Shown one piece after another: positions 19,601-27,673 of a DNA stretch of 64,000 nt. The number at the start of each line of letters is the position of its first letter. Positions within the stretch are counted from its first letter, which is position 1. Below the pieces are notes generated by a model. The model had not been told where the DNA came from and did not search any database. It saw nothing but the letters and a program-made list of their open reading frames with translations. The stretch is from JACKCR01 sp041390305 (GTDB lineage Bacteria > Eisenbacteria > RBG-16-71-46 > CAIMUX01). The stretch covers positions 124,001 through 188,000 of the forward strand of contig JAWKQE010000004.1 in assembly GCA_041390305.1 (NCBI GenBank). Direction: 5' to 3'. A program made the position numbers and the translations under genes.

Positions 19601-19889
19601 GAGCGCTCAGGTCGACCGCTTCCCATCCCTGCAACCCGTCGAAGGTCCAGACCCCGCCGGGCTTTGCGAATCCATCTCCATCGACGCCACCGAAGCAGAG
19701 CGTGTCACCCGCAGCACGCGTTCCGGGACCGTGGTAGGCACCCGCGGGAAGGTCGTCCACGGCGCCCAAGGTCGGAGCGACGTCGATGTCGAACGGGGAG
19801 ATCCGCCTGGCCTGGGACTGCGCAGGCAGGAGAACTCCGAGGGCGAGAACCGCAAGACCGAGGGTTCGGAAGGCCGAAGACGTCGACAT
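16638..19889 (-). CDS. Large secreted protein with FlgD-like C-terminal sorting domain
   Basis: A 1,083-residue protein with a signal peptide (AVLALGVLLPAQSQA). The start at 19889 is chosen because GGAGGGAG lies just upstream, where a GTG at 19901 would place it inside the coding part. The body has no catalytic motif I recognise. It contains repeated jelly-roll-like phrases such as WTFDGLQGWEAVDL and DDVQIGANTYDFDSGLQGW, and about a dozen cysteines. The last 85 residues are a FlgD/Por-secretion type Ig domain: LFQNSPNPFNPRTTIRFAL, LSVFDVAGRRVRTL, HDVVWDGRDESGN, SSGIYWTQL. In FCB bacteria such tails are read by secretion or anchoring machinery; that is inference here. Confidence 0.8.
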   Translation of the reverse strand: MSTSSAFRTLGLAVLALGVLLPAQSQARRISPFDIDVAPTLGAVDDLPAGAYHGPGTRAAGDTLCFGGVDGDGFAKPGGVWTFDGLQGWEAVDLSAQPEAYARHITGALWGADPYNDVPPPVLNGEGSAWFGVFGSEARSLCWNFGIGYGNDWCQRLVGPSFVYTGSGSVPVRWRFFNETEETYDFTRVYLELLPSHTRLPIRSYTGLIGVAADHPNSPPPGEVDNRVLTESDFQGEPQFRIVFEVTSDGTWSDEDGLYTTSYGAAGFDDVQIGANTYDFDSGLQGWTPDACPPMGTFLGIEALGNYVIEDACRCDLDGMVLEMHAGTPGNASHPYGQHILAVAPPVDILNDVEGSLPGVSPFDIHVDWDQYSEMPRANGVFYRPGALYYPYTCELTGEVGWSDRIGQSTFFFVGEDPVCTLNRASLTQTDVPVPPGAEQVRFVYELHSSCDAFGIEPEQCTGITNFTPIIDNVRVCFTRSVAAPPIAIDNGLHFQDGFAQDALNWPDVPGRADVTRNIAGFGNTPPYVLGDSLMVGGPPVTTPENAWEAHLWFRVTRTGLGAGMRYFEWRDQANAATGVDIEAGEFAFASMDSCQQGTLAFKNKFATYLKEEDWAAWGRSGPELSDGVEIIQDDVLFPGTQIEYFLTSNYLNTPSERFLLPDTTGGFFSEFEILPSWRNDGGIGRYPSLLYIDAFNRGSEAYITAALDGLGFDYDKYDYLDATSGWKAPMARGEHPSNNGCTLLQLLGYRGILLSTGTSNGSILWPEDYVLFSDWLTTTLCDGARRRQGFVANGDGVALSIASMGSSFLTKLGVDLIDNSYSEFSGNHAYCVGVEERGDLGSLYGTEHSQADYEYDAFGNWCPDKLDFDVLGAIGTGTGNRVYLDRDGMSETAYAQVLNEKIELAPGGGTYTENYRTLVDGISWHHLAAYRPEDPERCAASFETVTEATFNEIAAAMEWIYEVDYDEIVFLTEDFCFRPDAVEELPTGTPTRTELFQNSPNPFNPRTTIRFALSRTGPAELSVFDVAGRRVRTLVQGELEAGAHDVVWDGRDESGNLLSSGIYWTQLRANGRTFSKKATVLR

Positions 19890-20135
19890 AGCTCCCTCCA
19901 CGGTGAAGCGAACTCATTCTGAACGCGCCACCTACGGCGCGGACGAAGGAGGGGAACGGTCGGGCGGGGGTGCTCCAGTAGACGCCTGACGTGTGCGATT
20001 CTACCATATGTCGGCGGCAGCCGAGCCGCCGAGCTGGAGCCCTCCCCTTCCGGCCCACCTTCCGCGGGTGGTACGATCTCCTTCAGCCCGAAAACTCGGC
20101 CCGTCCCCCTGAACCTGAGACGAGGAGGTCCCCGG

Positions 20136-21956
20136 ATGCTGCCCACTCGACATCGCTGCACCGCCCTGCCCGGCGCCGTGCCTGGACTCCCGATCCCGCC
20201 CCCGGCCCTCATCGCCGGGGTATTCGTCGGGCTCGCCGCACTCGCAACGACGGCGTCCGCTGTCCCGCTCACGGTACGAGCGATCGACGCTCACACCGAG
20301 GCGCCCGTCCCCGGCGCCTGGGTGATGGTGGGAGAGGCCGAGGACGTCCCCTTCACCGGGAACATCGGGACGACGGACGGAACGGGCGCGATCACGTTCG
20401 ATGACCCCGTGCTCGCGAACCCGCAGACGGTGACGATCGGCGCGGACGGATACTCCTTCACCACGCTCTATCAGGCCGCGTCGGGCGACGTGACCCTGCG
20501 CCTCTTCACGACGCAGGTCGACCCGACCTTCGGTGGCACGCTCGACACCGTCTCGGGCGACGTCGACAACGTCGGCATCGTGAACAACGACGGGTTCATC
20601 GACGTCTCCGTGGTGCTTCCGGGAGTGACGACGGAGACGCTCGCGTTCTTCGACCCGGATCCGTTCCTCTTCGACCTCGAGCTCGTGAGCTTTCCGGTCG
20701 TGGGCGACGTGCTCCTCCCGGAGAACGTCTACATCACGCGGCAGACCGAACTGATCTTCCTCGTCTTCGAGAAGGCGCCCTACTCGATCGACGTCCCGGG
20801 CGACCGTTCGACTTCGTTCATCGCGGTGAGCGCGCGGGCCGCGCTCGACGAACTGGCGAGTGATCCCGACCTCAGCGCCCTCGAGATCCGAGAGTTCGGC
20901 GTGGAACGGAACGTCACCCTCGGCACCGGGACCCAGGCACTGGACGTCAACAGCGACATCAACCTCGACTCGGACGGAATCACTACGAACTTCGTCGGTG
21001 TCCCAGCGGGTGCGGGACTTCGGATCGTTTCGGCCGCCCTCGTCGGTACCGGCACCGACGAGGAGATCCTCGGCTTCGCGACGATCACGCCGAACATCAA
21101 CGATGGGTCGACTTGGAGCGTGGCCGCGACCAACCCGACCGGCGACATCTCGGATGCGAACATCGTCGTCTCCGGTGTCTACCAGGATTCGAGCGGAGCG
21201 GACGCCTTCGCCGCGGGCATTCTCCAGCGAGGCCCGATCACCGTCCCCGCGAGCGTCGACTTCGACTCCTGGATGCTCATCCCGAACCTCAACCAGTCCG
21301 GAACGACGCTCGCGTGGAGCGACCCGACCGATCCGGGCGTGAGCCCGTCACCGACCTGGACGCGCTCGACTCTCGGGATCCGTCCGATCGCGCCGGGCGA
21401 CGGCTCGGTCACCCCGACGGAGGAGTGGCGGATCTATGCGCCCGCCTCGCTCGGCAGCGTCGTCCTCCCGACCCTTCCGGGATCCGCGCCGGGTTCGCTC
21501 AGCGATCCGGACCAGACGCCCGAAGCGGACGAACTCGCCTGGTCCTTCACCGCGGCGAATGGTTCGAACGATCCGAACGACATCCTCGTCAACTTCATGA
21601 CGGAGGCGACGCACTGGACCCAGGCCTCCATCCCGGTGAGCCTCGCGACCACGGCCGTCGCGAACGGCGAAACGGTTTCGAGCCGGATGGACATCGGACT
21701 GAGGGTCACTCCCAGCCCGACCCACGGGATCGCGGAGATCTCCTGGCAGAAGCCGATCGATCGTTCGCTCGGCATCCAGATCGTCAGCAGCGACGGCCGG
21801 ACCCTTCGCAGCTGGGCCGGGGTTGGTGGAGATCAGAGCGTGGCTTGGGACGGTCGGGACCTACGTGACCAGGAAGTACCGGCGGGCGTCTATTGGGTCG
21901 TGGCCCGCTCCGAGGGAGAGATCGTCGGCCGGCAGCAGATCGTCCGGATCCGATGA
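20136..21956 (+). CDS. Secreted protein with carboxypeptidase-regulatory-like start and FlgD-like tail
   Basis: A 606-residue protein with a Pro-rich signal region ending ATTASA near residue 42. Residues 43-130 resemble a CarboxypepD-regulatory or peptidase-associated beta domain (VPLTVRAIDAHTEAPVPGAW, then GTTDGTGAITFDDP). The middle is Asp/Val-rich beta-sheet sequence with no active-site motif. The last 80 residues (VTPSPTHGIAEISWQ, VSSDGRTLRSW, SVAWDGRDLRDQEVPAGVYW) form a FlgD/T9SS-like sorting domain. GAGGAGGT precedes the ATG. It is divergent from the 1,083-residue FlgD-tailed protein and 122 bases upstream of the M16 peptidase gene. Function unknown; extracellular or surface location inferred. 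Confidence 0.8.
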   Translation: MLPTRHRCTALPGAVPGLPIPPPALIAGVFVGLAALATTASAVPLTVRAIDAHTEAPVPGAWVMVGEAEDVPFTGNIGTTDGTGAITFDDPVLANPQTVTIGADGYSFTTLYQAASGDVTLRLFTTQVDPTFGGTLDTVSGDVDNVGIVNNDGFIDVSVVLPGVTTETLAFFDPDPFLFDLELVSFPVVGDVLLPENVYITRQTELIFLVFEKAPYSIDVPGDRSTSFIAVSARAALDELASDPDLSALEIREFGVERNVTLGTGTQALDVNSDINLDSDGITTNFVGVPAGAGLRIVSAALVGTGTDEEILGFATITPNINDGSTWSVAATNPTGDISDANIVVSGVYQDSSGADAFAAGILQRGPITVPASVDFDSWMLIPNLNQSGTTLAWSDPTDPGVSPSPTWTRSTLGIRPIAPGDGSVTPTEEWRIYAPASLGSVVLPTLPGSAPGSLSDPDQTPEADELAWSFTAANGSNDPNDILVNFMTEATHWTQASIPVSLATTAVANGETVSSRMDIGLRVTPSPTHGIAEISWQKPIDRSLGIQIVSSDGRTLRSWAGVGGDQSVAWDGRDLRDQEVPAGVYWVVARSEGEIVGRQQIVRIR

Positions 21957-22078
21957 AGAAGCGATCGACCCACGACAATCCATCGATCTCGAGTGACCAG
22001 GGGGCGCCTTCTCCGGGTGCCCCGATCCAATCGTCGTTCTCCGCCGGGGGGAACGAAACGCAGGAGGACGTTTCCGAA

Positions 22079-24988
22079 ATGAACGTGAAGCAGCAGCTGA
22101 GTCGCGCCGCCGTGGTGGGACTTCCCGTGCTCGCCTTCGGCCCCTTGGCCGTAGGTTGCGCGAACCGCCCACACGCGGGTGACGCAGGCTCGGCCGAAGC
22201 CATGGGGGCCTCGATCGACGTGAACGAGAGCATCCTCGACGTCGACGCCCCTCGTCCCCAGGACGAACGCGCCTATCGTGCGTTCACGCTCGAGAACGGC
22301 CTCCAGGTCCTACTCGTGTCGGACCCCAAGATGCAGAAGTCGGCGGCGGCCATGGACGTCGCAGTCGGTTCCCTCGAGGATCCCTGGGACGGACTCGGAA
22401 CGGCACACTACCTCGAGCATCTCCTCTTCCTCGGCACCGAGAAGTACCCCGACGTGGACGGGTACAACGAGTTCCTCTCCGCGAACGGCGGCAACAGCAA
22501 CGCCTACACCGCATCCGAGCGGACGAACTACCAGCTCCAGGTGAACCACGACGGCCTCGAGGAGGCGCTCGACCGGTTCTCCCAGTTCTTCATCGCGCCG
22601 CGCTTCGATCCGGACTTCGTCGAGCGCGAGGCGAACGCGGTCAACTCCGAGCACCAGAAGAACCTCCAGGACGACTTCTGGCGGAAGCGGATGATCCAAC
22701 GCGCGCTCCATCGCGACGGACACCCGCGTCAGAAGTTCTCGACCGGTGACCTCACGACCCTGGAAGGCGCGACGCGCGACGGGCTGATCGAGTTCTACAA
22801 GAAGTACTACTCGGCGAACGTGATGCGTCTCGTCATCATGGGGAACCAGGACCTGAACCAGCTCGAGGGTTGGGCGCGTGAGAAGTTCGCCGCCGTCCCG
22901 AACTTCGATCGGGCCAAGATCACCTACCCGACGGACGTCTTCGATCCGAACCGTCTCCCGATGGTGATCGAGGTGAAGCCGGTCACGGACACGCGCACGC
23001 TCGAACTCGAGTTCGCCATGCCGTCCGACGAGGAGTACTGGAAGCAGAAGCCGAACCGTCTCATCGGCGCGCTCATCGGCCACGAGGGCGAGGGGTCGCT
23101 CCTCTCCGAACTCAAGAAGCAGGGGCTCGCAACCGGGCTCTCGTCCGGAGCCATGACGGAGTCCTACGCGTCCTATTTCAACGCACGGGTGACGCTGACG
23201 CGGGCCGGGCGGGAGAACGTCGACCAGGTCATCGCGCTCTTCTTCACCTATGTCGACATGCTGCGCAAGGAAGGGCTGAAGGACTACTTCTACCACGAGA
23301 ACAAGGTGATGGCGGAGCTGGACTACTACTACCGCGATCACCAGGAGGGCATGTGGGCCGCCTCCGGCTACGCGGCCTCGATGCAGCAGCACCCCGCCCT
23401 CGAGTTCCTCAAGCGTGAGTCGCTCTTCTACGAATACGACCCCGAGCTCTTCATGCACTATCTCTCCTTCATCCAGCCCGAACTCCTCCGCGCGACCCTC
23501 GTCGCTCCGGACGTCGAGACGGACGCGGTGGAAGAGCACTATGGAAGCGAGTACAAGGCCTATCAGGCACCGGCAGACCGGGTCGCGACGTGGAAGACTC
23601 CCGTCCGGGCCGAGGCGTTCCGTTACCCCGATCCGAATCCGTTCCTGCCGAACGACCTCACCCTGCTCTCGACCGGTGCGGAGTCGGCGCCCGCGAAGCT
23701 CATCGAGGACGAGCGCGGAACGTTCTGGTTCGAGCAGGATCAGAAGTTCCAGCTTCCCAAGGCAGAGCTCTCCCTCCGTTTCCTCACCGCGGAGACGAAC
23801 AGCTCCCCGCGTCATCGACTGCTCGCCACGCTCTACGCCCGGGCGATCAACGAGGGGCTCAACGAGTGGTCGTACCCGGCTCATGAGGCGGGACTCTCCG
23901 CGAACGTCTCGGCCGACGCTCGTGGCGTCGAACTCAACATCGCCGGCTACTCGCAGCGGATCCCCGATCTCCTCGAGGCGTACAGCAAGCAGCTCGCCGA
24001 GGTCCGGATCGACGAGGAGACGTACGCCGCGATCCAGGACCAGGTCGCGCGGGACTACGCGAATGCGTCGTTCGACCAGGCCTACACGCAGACGTTCTAC
24101 GAGTACAACATCCTCATGAACCCGGTCGCGATCCACCGGGATCTCTACAAGGACATGGTGAAGGACATCACGCTGGACGATGTCCGCGCCTACGCCAAGT
24201 CGGTCCTCGCCGAGAGCGCGATCGAAGGGGCGGCCTACGGCAACCTCGATCCGTCGGCCTTGAGGCTCGGGATCGAACACGCCTTCTCGAACGTCTCCCA
24301 ATCGGTCCTGCCCGAGGACGAGCGTCCGCGGCGCGACCAGGTCAGTCTCCAGGGCATGAAGCCGAAGGCGTGGGTCTTCCCCAGCAAGACGGACAACTCG
24401 TGCTGGATGAGCTACGTCCAGTTCGGGCCGCGTACCCCGGAGCAGGAAGCGCTCCTCCGGATCGGAGCCGCGCACTTCAAGCCCGGGTTCTACGGGGACA
24501 TGCGGTCGCGTCAGCAGCTCGGCTACATCGTCTTCAGGGCGGAGCGGCCTCTCCAACTCCGGGCAGGGCTCTTCTTCCTCATCCAGTCCGGCGATTACCC
24601 CGCGGGCGAACTCGCAAAGCGTGCCGAGACCTGGATCGACGAGAACGTCCCGACCATCCGAGAGATGCCGGACGAGGACTACGGCGCGATCCAGGCCGCG
24701 ATCGTCGACGAGCTCGCGCAGACGGAGACGAACATGGGCGAGCGGCTCTCCACTCTCAAGTACGAGGGAGTCGAACTCGGTGGACAGTTCGACTGGAAGG
24801 CGTCGGTCTCCGCCGCCGTTCAGTCGCTCAGCAAGGAGGACGTCGCCTCCGCGTTCGAGACGGCCTTCTCGGACGCCGGTCGTGCGAGCCTCTCGCTCTA
24901 CCTGAACCCCGACGGCGCCGAGACGACGGTGCCCGCCGAGGAGCTGCTCGTCGACCCGACCACGTTCAAGCGTCGGCCGGTGTTCTAG
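22079..24988 (+). CDS. Pitrilysin-like M16 zinc metallopeptidase, lipoprotein
   Basis: A 969-residue protein. The start at 22079 follows an AGGAGGA site and gives a lipoprotein signal (FGPLAVGCAN); longer in-frame readings have no such signal. The inverted zinc motif HxxEH is in GTAHYLEHLLFLGTEKYPDV near residue 110, with the third ligand Glu in VEREANAVNSEHQK about 75 residues later. NAYTASERTNYQL and the C-terminal MRSRQQLGYIV, where the inactive half supplies Arg/Tyr to the active site, are pitrilysin/insulysin hallmarks. The length matches E. coli protease III (about 960). Family role: degrading small peptides. Anchoring as a lipoprotein places it in the envelope. Two hairpins close the gene. 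Confidence 0.93.
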   Translation: MNVKQQLSRAAVVGLPVLAFGPLAVGCANRPHAGDAGSAEAMGASIDVNESILDVDAPRPQDERAYRAFTLENGLQVLLVSDPKMQKSAAAMDVAVGSLEDPWDGLGTAHYLEHLLFLGTEKYPDVDGYNEFLSANGGNSNAYTASERTNYQLQVNHDGLEEALDRFSQFFIAPRFDPDFVEREANAVNSEHQKNLQDDFWRKRMIQRALHRDGHPRQKFSTGDLTTLEGATRDGLIEFYKKYYSANVMRLVIMGNQDLNQLEGWAREKFAAVPNFDRAKITYPTDVFDPNRLPMVIEVKPVTDTRTLELEFAMPSDEEYWKQKPNRLIGALIGHEGEGSLLSELKKQGLATGLSSGAMTESYASYFNARVTLTRAGRENVDQVIALFFTYVDMLRKEGLKDYFYHENKVMAELDYYYRDHQEGMWAASGYAASMQQHPALEFLKRESLFYEYDPELFMHYLSFIQPELLRATLVAPDVETDAVEEHYGSEYKAYQAPADRVATWKTPVRAEAFRYPDPNPFLPNDLTLLSTGAESAPAKLIEDERGTFWFEQDQKFQLPKAELSLRFLTAETNSSPRHRLLATLYARAINEGLNEWSYPAHEAGLSANVSADARGVELNIAGYSQRIPDLLEAYSKQLAEVRIDEETYAAIQDQVARDYANASFDQAYTQTFYEYNILMNPVAIHRDLYKDMVKDITLDDVRAYAKSVLAESAIEGAAYGNLDPSALRLGIEHAFSNVSQSVLPEDERPRRDQVSLQGMKPKAWVFPSKTDNSCWMSYVQFGPRTPEQEALLRIGAAHFKPGFYGDMRSRQQLGYIVFRAERPLQLRAGLFFLIQSGDYPAGELAKRAETWIDENVPTIREMPDEDYGAIQAAIVDELAQTETNMGERLSTLKYEGVELGGQFDWKASVSAAVQSLSKEDVASAFETAFSDAGRASLSLYLNPDGAETTVPAEELLVDPTTFKRRPVF

Positions 24989-25001
24989 GAAAGACGTACA
25001 T

Positions 25002-25071
25002 CGTCCGGCCCGGGTCTCAGCCCCGGCCGGACGACTCGTTCAGACACGGCGCGGGCTTCGGCCCGCGCCGT
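25002..25071 (+). terminator. Two tandem hairpins after the M16 peptidase gene
   Basis: The first hairpin (25002-25033) pairs CGTCCGGCCCGGG with CCCCGGCCGGACG around TCTCAG. The second (25046-25071) is a perfect 11-base stem, ACGGCGCGGGC and GCCCGCGCCGT, with a TTCG tetraloop, followed by a mildly T-rich stretch. Together they form a strong candidate transcription end. Confidence 0.65.
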
Positions 25072-25204
25072 TCGCGTTCTCCCTCAGATCCCCGGCCGCG
25101 GGCGTATCAAACCCGGTCCCCGCGCGACTCAACCGACGGGCCGATCGAACACCCGGGCGATTCCTCGTGCCCGAGAGACCCGACCACGACGACGGAGTCC
25201 CGAC

Positions 25205-27463
25205 ATGCATCCGACGGACACGCACCTCAGTCGCCTCGCCATCGGCTCCCGCCGACGCACCGCAAGCGGTTCCACGACCGGTCGGACCACGCGCCCCCTG
25301 GCTTCGGTTCTTCCGGTCCTGGCGTTGCTCCTGCTCGCTCCGACCGTACCGGCTCTCGCTGCGACGGGAGTCCAGGCGGCGCGGTGGCTCAATCCGTCCC
25401 CGCAGGGCAACTCGATCGAAGCGCTCGCCTTCGAGTCGGATCTCGTCGGCTACGGCGTGGGAGTCCGGGGAACGACGCTCCGCACCACTGATGGTGGCGT
25501 CACCTGGAACGACCTCAGCCGGCCTCTCCTCTTCAGCGCCGATCTCCACGACCTCGAAACCCTTGGGCCGGGCCAGCTCCTTGCCGTCGGCTCGGGCGCC
25601 GGCATCTACGTCTCCGACGATGCGGGCGAGTCCTGGCGCGTCGTCGCCAATCCGTCCACCGGTACGCTCAGACACCTCGGGCGTATCGGCGGCACCACGT
25701 ACTCCGCGGTTGGCGACGACGGCCAGCGACTCGTTTCCTCGGATGGCGGAGCGAGCTGGAGTCTCGGCCCGAACACCGGCCTGCTCTTCTCGCACAGTCA
25801 GGCCTGGCTCACGCCGAACCATGGATGGGTCGTCGGTTCCCCGAACGTGATGGAGACGCTCGACGGTGGCCAGACCTGGACGCAGGTCGAGTTGGAGGGA
25901 TTCTCGTTCGAGTTCTTCGACATCCAGTTCGCAGACGCCTCGAACGGATGGCTCTCCGAAGTCTTTTCCATGTACCGCACCACCGACGGCGGGGCGACTT
26001 GGATGCCGATGCCGCAGACGCCGCTCTATCTCAACACGCAGATCATCTACTCGAACACGCACCGAATCCTCATCTGCGCGGGAGAAGGAGCGGAGATCTA
26101 CGAAACGCGGGACGACGGCGGAACCTGGAGCCCGCTCTACCAACGCTTCGCCACCGTCAGCTACACGGATATCGTCACGCTCCCGAGCGGACGGGTCGTC
26201 GTGGCGAGTTCGGACGGCGACCTCCTCTACTCCGACGACGAAGGCGCCAGCTGGACCAACTCCACGGACGGCCCGGGCGACGAGGATCGGATCGAGCTCT
26301 GGCAGGTCTGGCGACGCCCGGACGGCCGCGGCTTCGCCACCGGCGCGGACGGCGACTGGCTACGCACTTCGGACGACGGAGTGACCTGGACACGTGAAGC
26401 CTCCCCACTCGGAGCCTTCAGCTACGACGTGGAGGTCGACGCAAACGGCCTCGGCTTCGGCGCGGGTGTGGGAGACGGAACCACCCTCGCACGCACCACC
26501 GACGGAGGCGACACCTGGACGCATCACCAGGTGCATCCGTCGTTCGTCGGATCTCCGGCCGGTTTCGAGTTCCCTTCCGCAGATGTCGTCTGGGCGGCGT
26601 TCCAAGGCACGAACACCGCGGACCGCGTGTTCCGCTCCACGGACGCTGGGCTGACCTGGGAGTCGCGATCGAACGGGATCGCGAGCAACGCGGACCCGAT
26701 CGAATCGATCTCGTTCGTCTCACCCGATCATGGGTACGTCGCCGGGGGATGGCTCAGCGCGCAGAGCAAGTTGCTCCGCACGACGAACGGTGGACTCGAC
26801 TGGGAACCGGTCCCGTTCCCGAGCACCATCTTCCGGATCTGGGACATGTACTGGCCTTCGTTCGACCACGGCTTCCTCGCGGCGAGAGACACCGTCTACG
26901 AGACGACCGATGGCGGAGCCACCTGGACCACCAATCTCGAAACCGACGTCTACGAGATGAGCTGGCGCGACCCTCAACGCGGGGCGGCGTACTTCTATCT
27001 CAGCCCCGCATTCCAGGTCACGGTCGATGGCGGAAGCAGCTGGATCGACGTCGAAGTGCCCTGGTCCACGGGCATCCTCGACATCGAGTGGGTGTCGGAC
27101 TCGAGGCTCTGGATCGCCGGGCCCGGGTCGCGGCTACTCGAAGTCGACCTCTATGAACCGGCGGACGTTCCGGAGACAGGTCCGGAACCATCCGAGTGGG
27201 GCGGCGAGCGAGTGCGTCTGCTCCGGAACCCGGTGCGAAACGAGCTCGCGCTGGAACTCGCATCGAGCGCTCCCGGAGCCGCGCGCTTCGAATGGTTCGA
27301 CGCGACCGGCCGGAGTCTCGGCGTCGCGATGTCCGAAGTCGGAGATGGCCGGAGCGCGGCGCAGATCTCCGTGCCCCGGAGCACACGAGGCACGGTCCTG
27401 TTCCTGCGCGTGGAACTGCCCGACGGGAGTCGGTCTTCGCACCAGGTCGTGGTACTGAAGTAG
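25205..27463 (+). CDS. Secreted BNR/Ycf48-like beta-propeller with C-terminal sorting domain
   Basis: A 752-residue exported protein; the hydrophobic signal ends TVPALAATG. The body is a series of propeller blades with the repeated signature T(D/N)(G)GxTW: LRTTDGGVTWNDL, ISDDAGESWRV-like, VMETLDGGQTWTQV, YRTTDGGATWMPM, YETRDDGGTWSPL, YSDDEGASWTNS, LRTSDDGVTWTRE, ARTTDGGDTWTHH, FRSTDAGLTWESR, YETTDGGATWTTN. That makes roughly ten or more blades (BNR/Ycf48/sortilin fold). The last 80 residues (RLLRNPVRNELALEL, FEWFDATGRSLG, TRGTVLFLRVEL) are a sorting-type Ig domain. Likely extracellular, with no enzyme motif. It lies between the M16 peptidase and the lanthipeptide operon. Confidence 0.85.
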   Translation: MHPTDTHLSRLAIGSRRRTASGSTTGRTTRPLASVLPVLALLLLAPTVPALAATGVQAARWLNPSPQGNSIEALAFESDLVGYGVGVRGTTLRTTDGGVTWNDLSRPLLFSADLHDLETLGPGQLLAVGSGAGIYVSDDAGESWRVVANPSTGTLRHLGRIGGTTYSAVGDDGQRLVSSDGGASWSLGPNTGLLFSHSQAWLTPNHGWVVGSPNVMETLDGGQTWTQVELEGFSFEFFDIQFADASNGWLSEVFSMYRTTDGGATWMPMPQTPLYLNTQIIYSNTHRILICAGEGAEIYETRDDGGTWSPLYQRFATVSYTDIVTLPSGRVVVASSDGDLLYSDDEGASWTNSTDGPGDEDRIELWQVWRRPDGRGFATGADGDWLRTSDDGVTWTREASPLGAFSYDVEVDANGLGFGAGVGDGTTLARTTDGGDTWTHHQVHPSFVGSPAGFEFPSADVVWAAFQGTNTADRVFRSTDAGLTWESRSNGIASNADPIESISFVSPDHGYVAGGWLSAQSKLLRTTNGGLDWEPVPFPSTIFRIWDMYWPSFDHGFLAARDTVYETTDGGATWTTNLETDVYEMSWRDPQRGAAYFYLSPAFQVTVDGGSSWIDVEVPWSTGILDIEWVSDSRLWIAGPGSRLLEVDLYEPADVPETGPEPSEWGGERVRLLRNPVRNELALELASSAPGAARFEWFDATGRSLGVAMSEVGDGRSAAQISVPRSTRGTVLFLRVELPDGSRSSHQVVVLK

Positions 27464-27673
27464 CCGCACCGAAGTGGCGACGCCCAAGGACGGTGCAGCA
27501 CTGGCCGCGCTGCGCCGGCCGAGCTGACGGGTCGTGCTGAGGTCGCCGCGCTGAGGTTGGCCGCGCGGGGCGGACGCTGCTTCCCGGCCACCTCGATCTT
27601 GACCTTGCCGGTCCTCCCCGCGATCCTCTCGCACGAGTGGAGCCCGTCACGAGTCTGACCGTCGGCGCTCCCA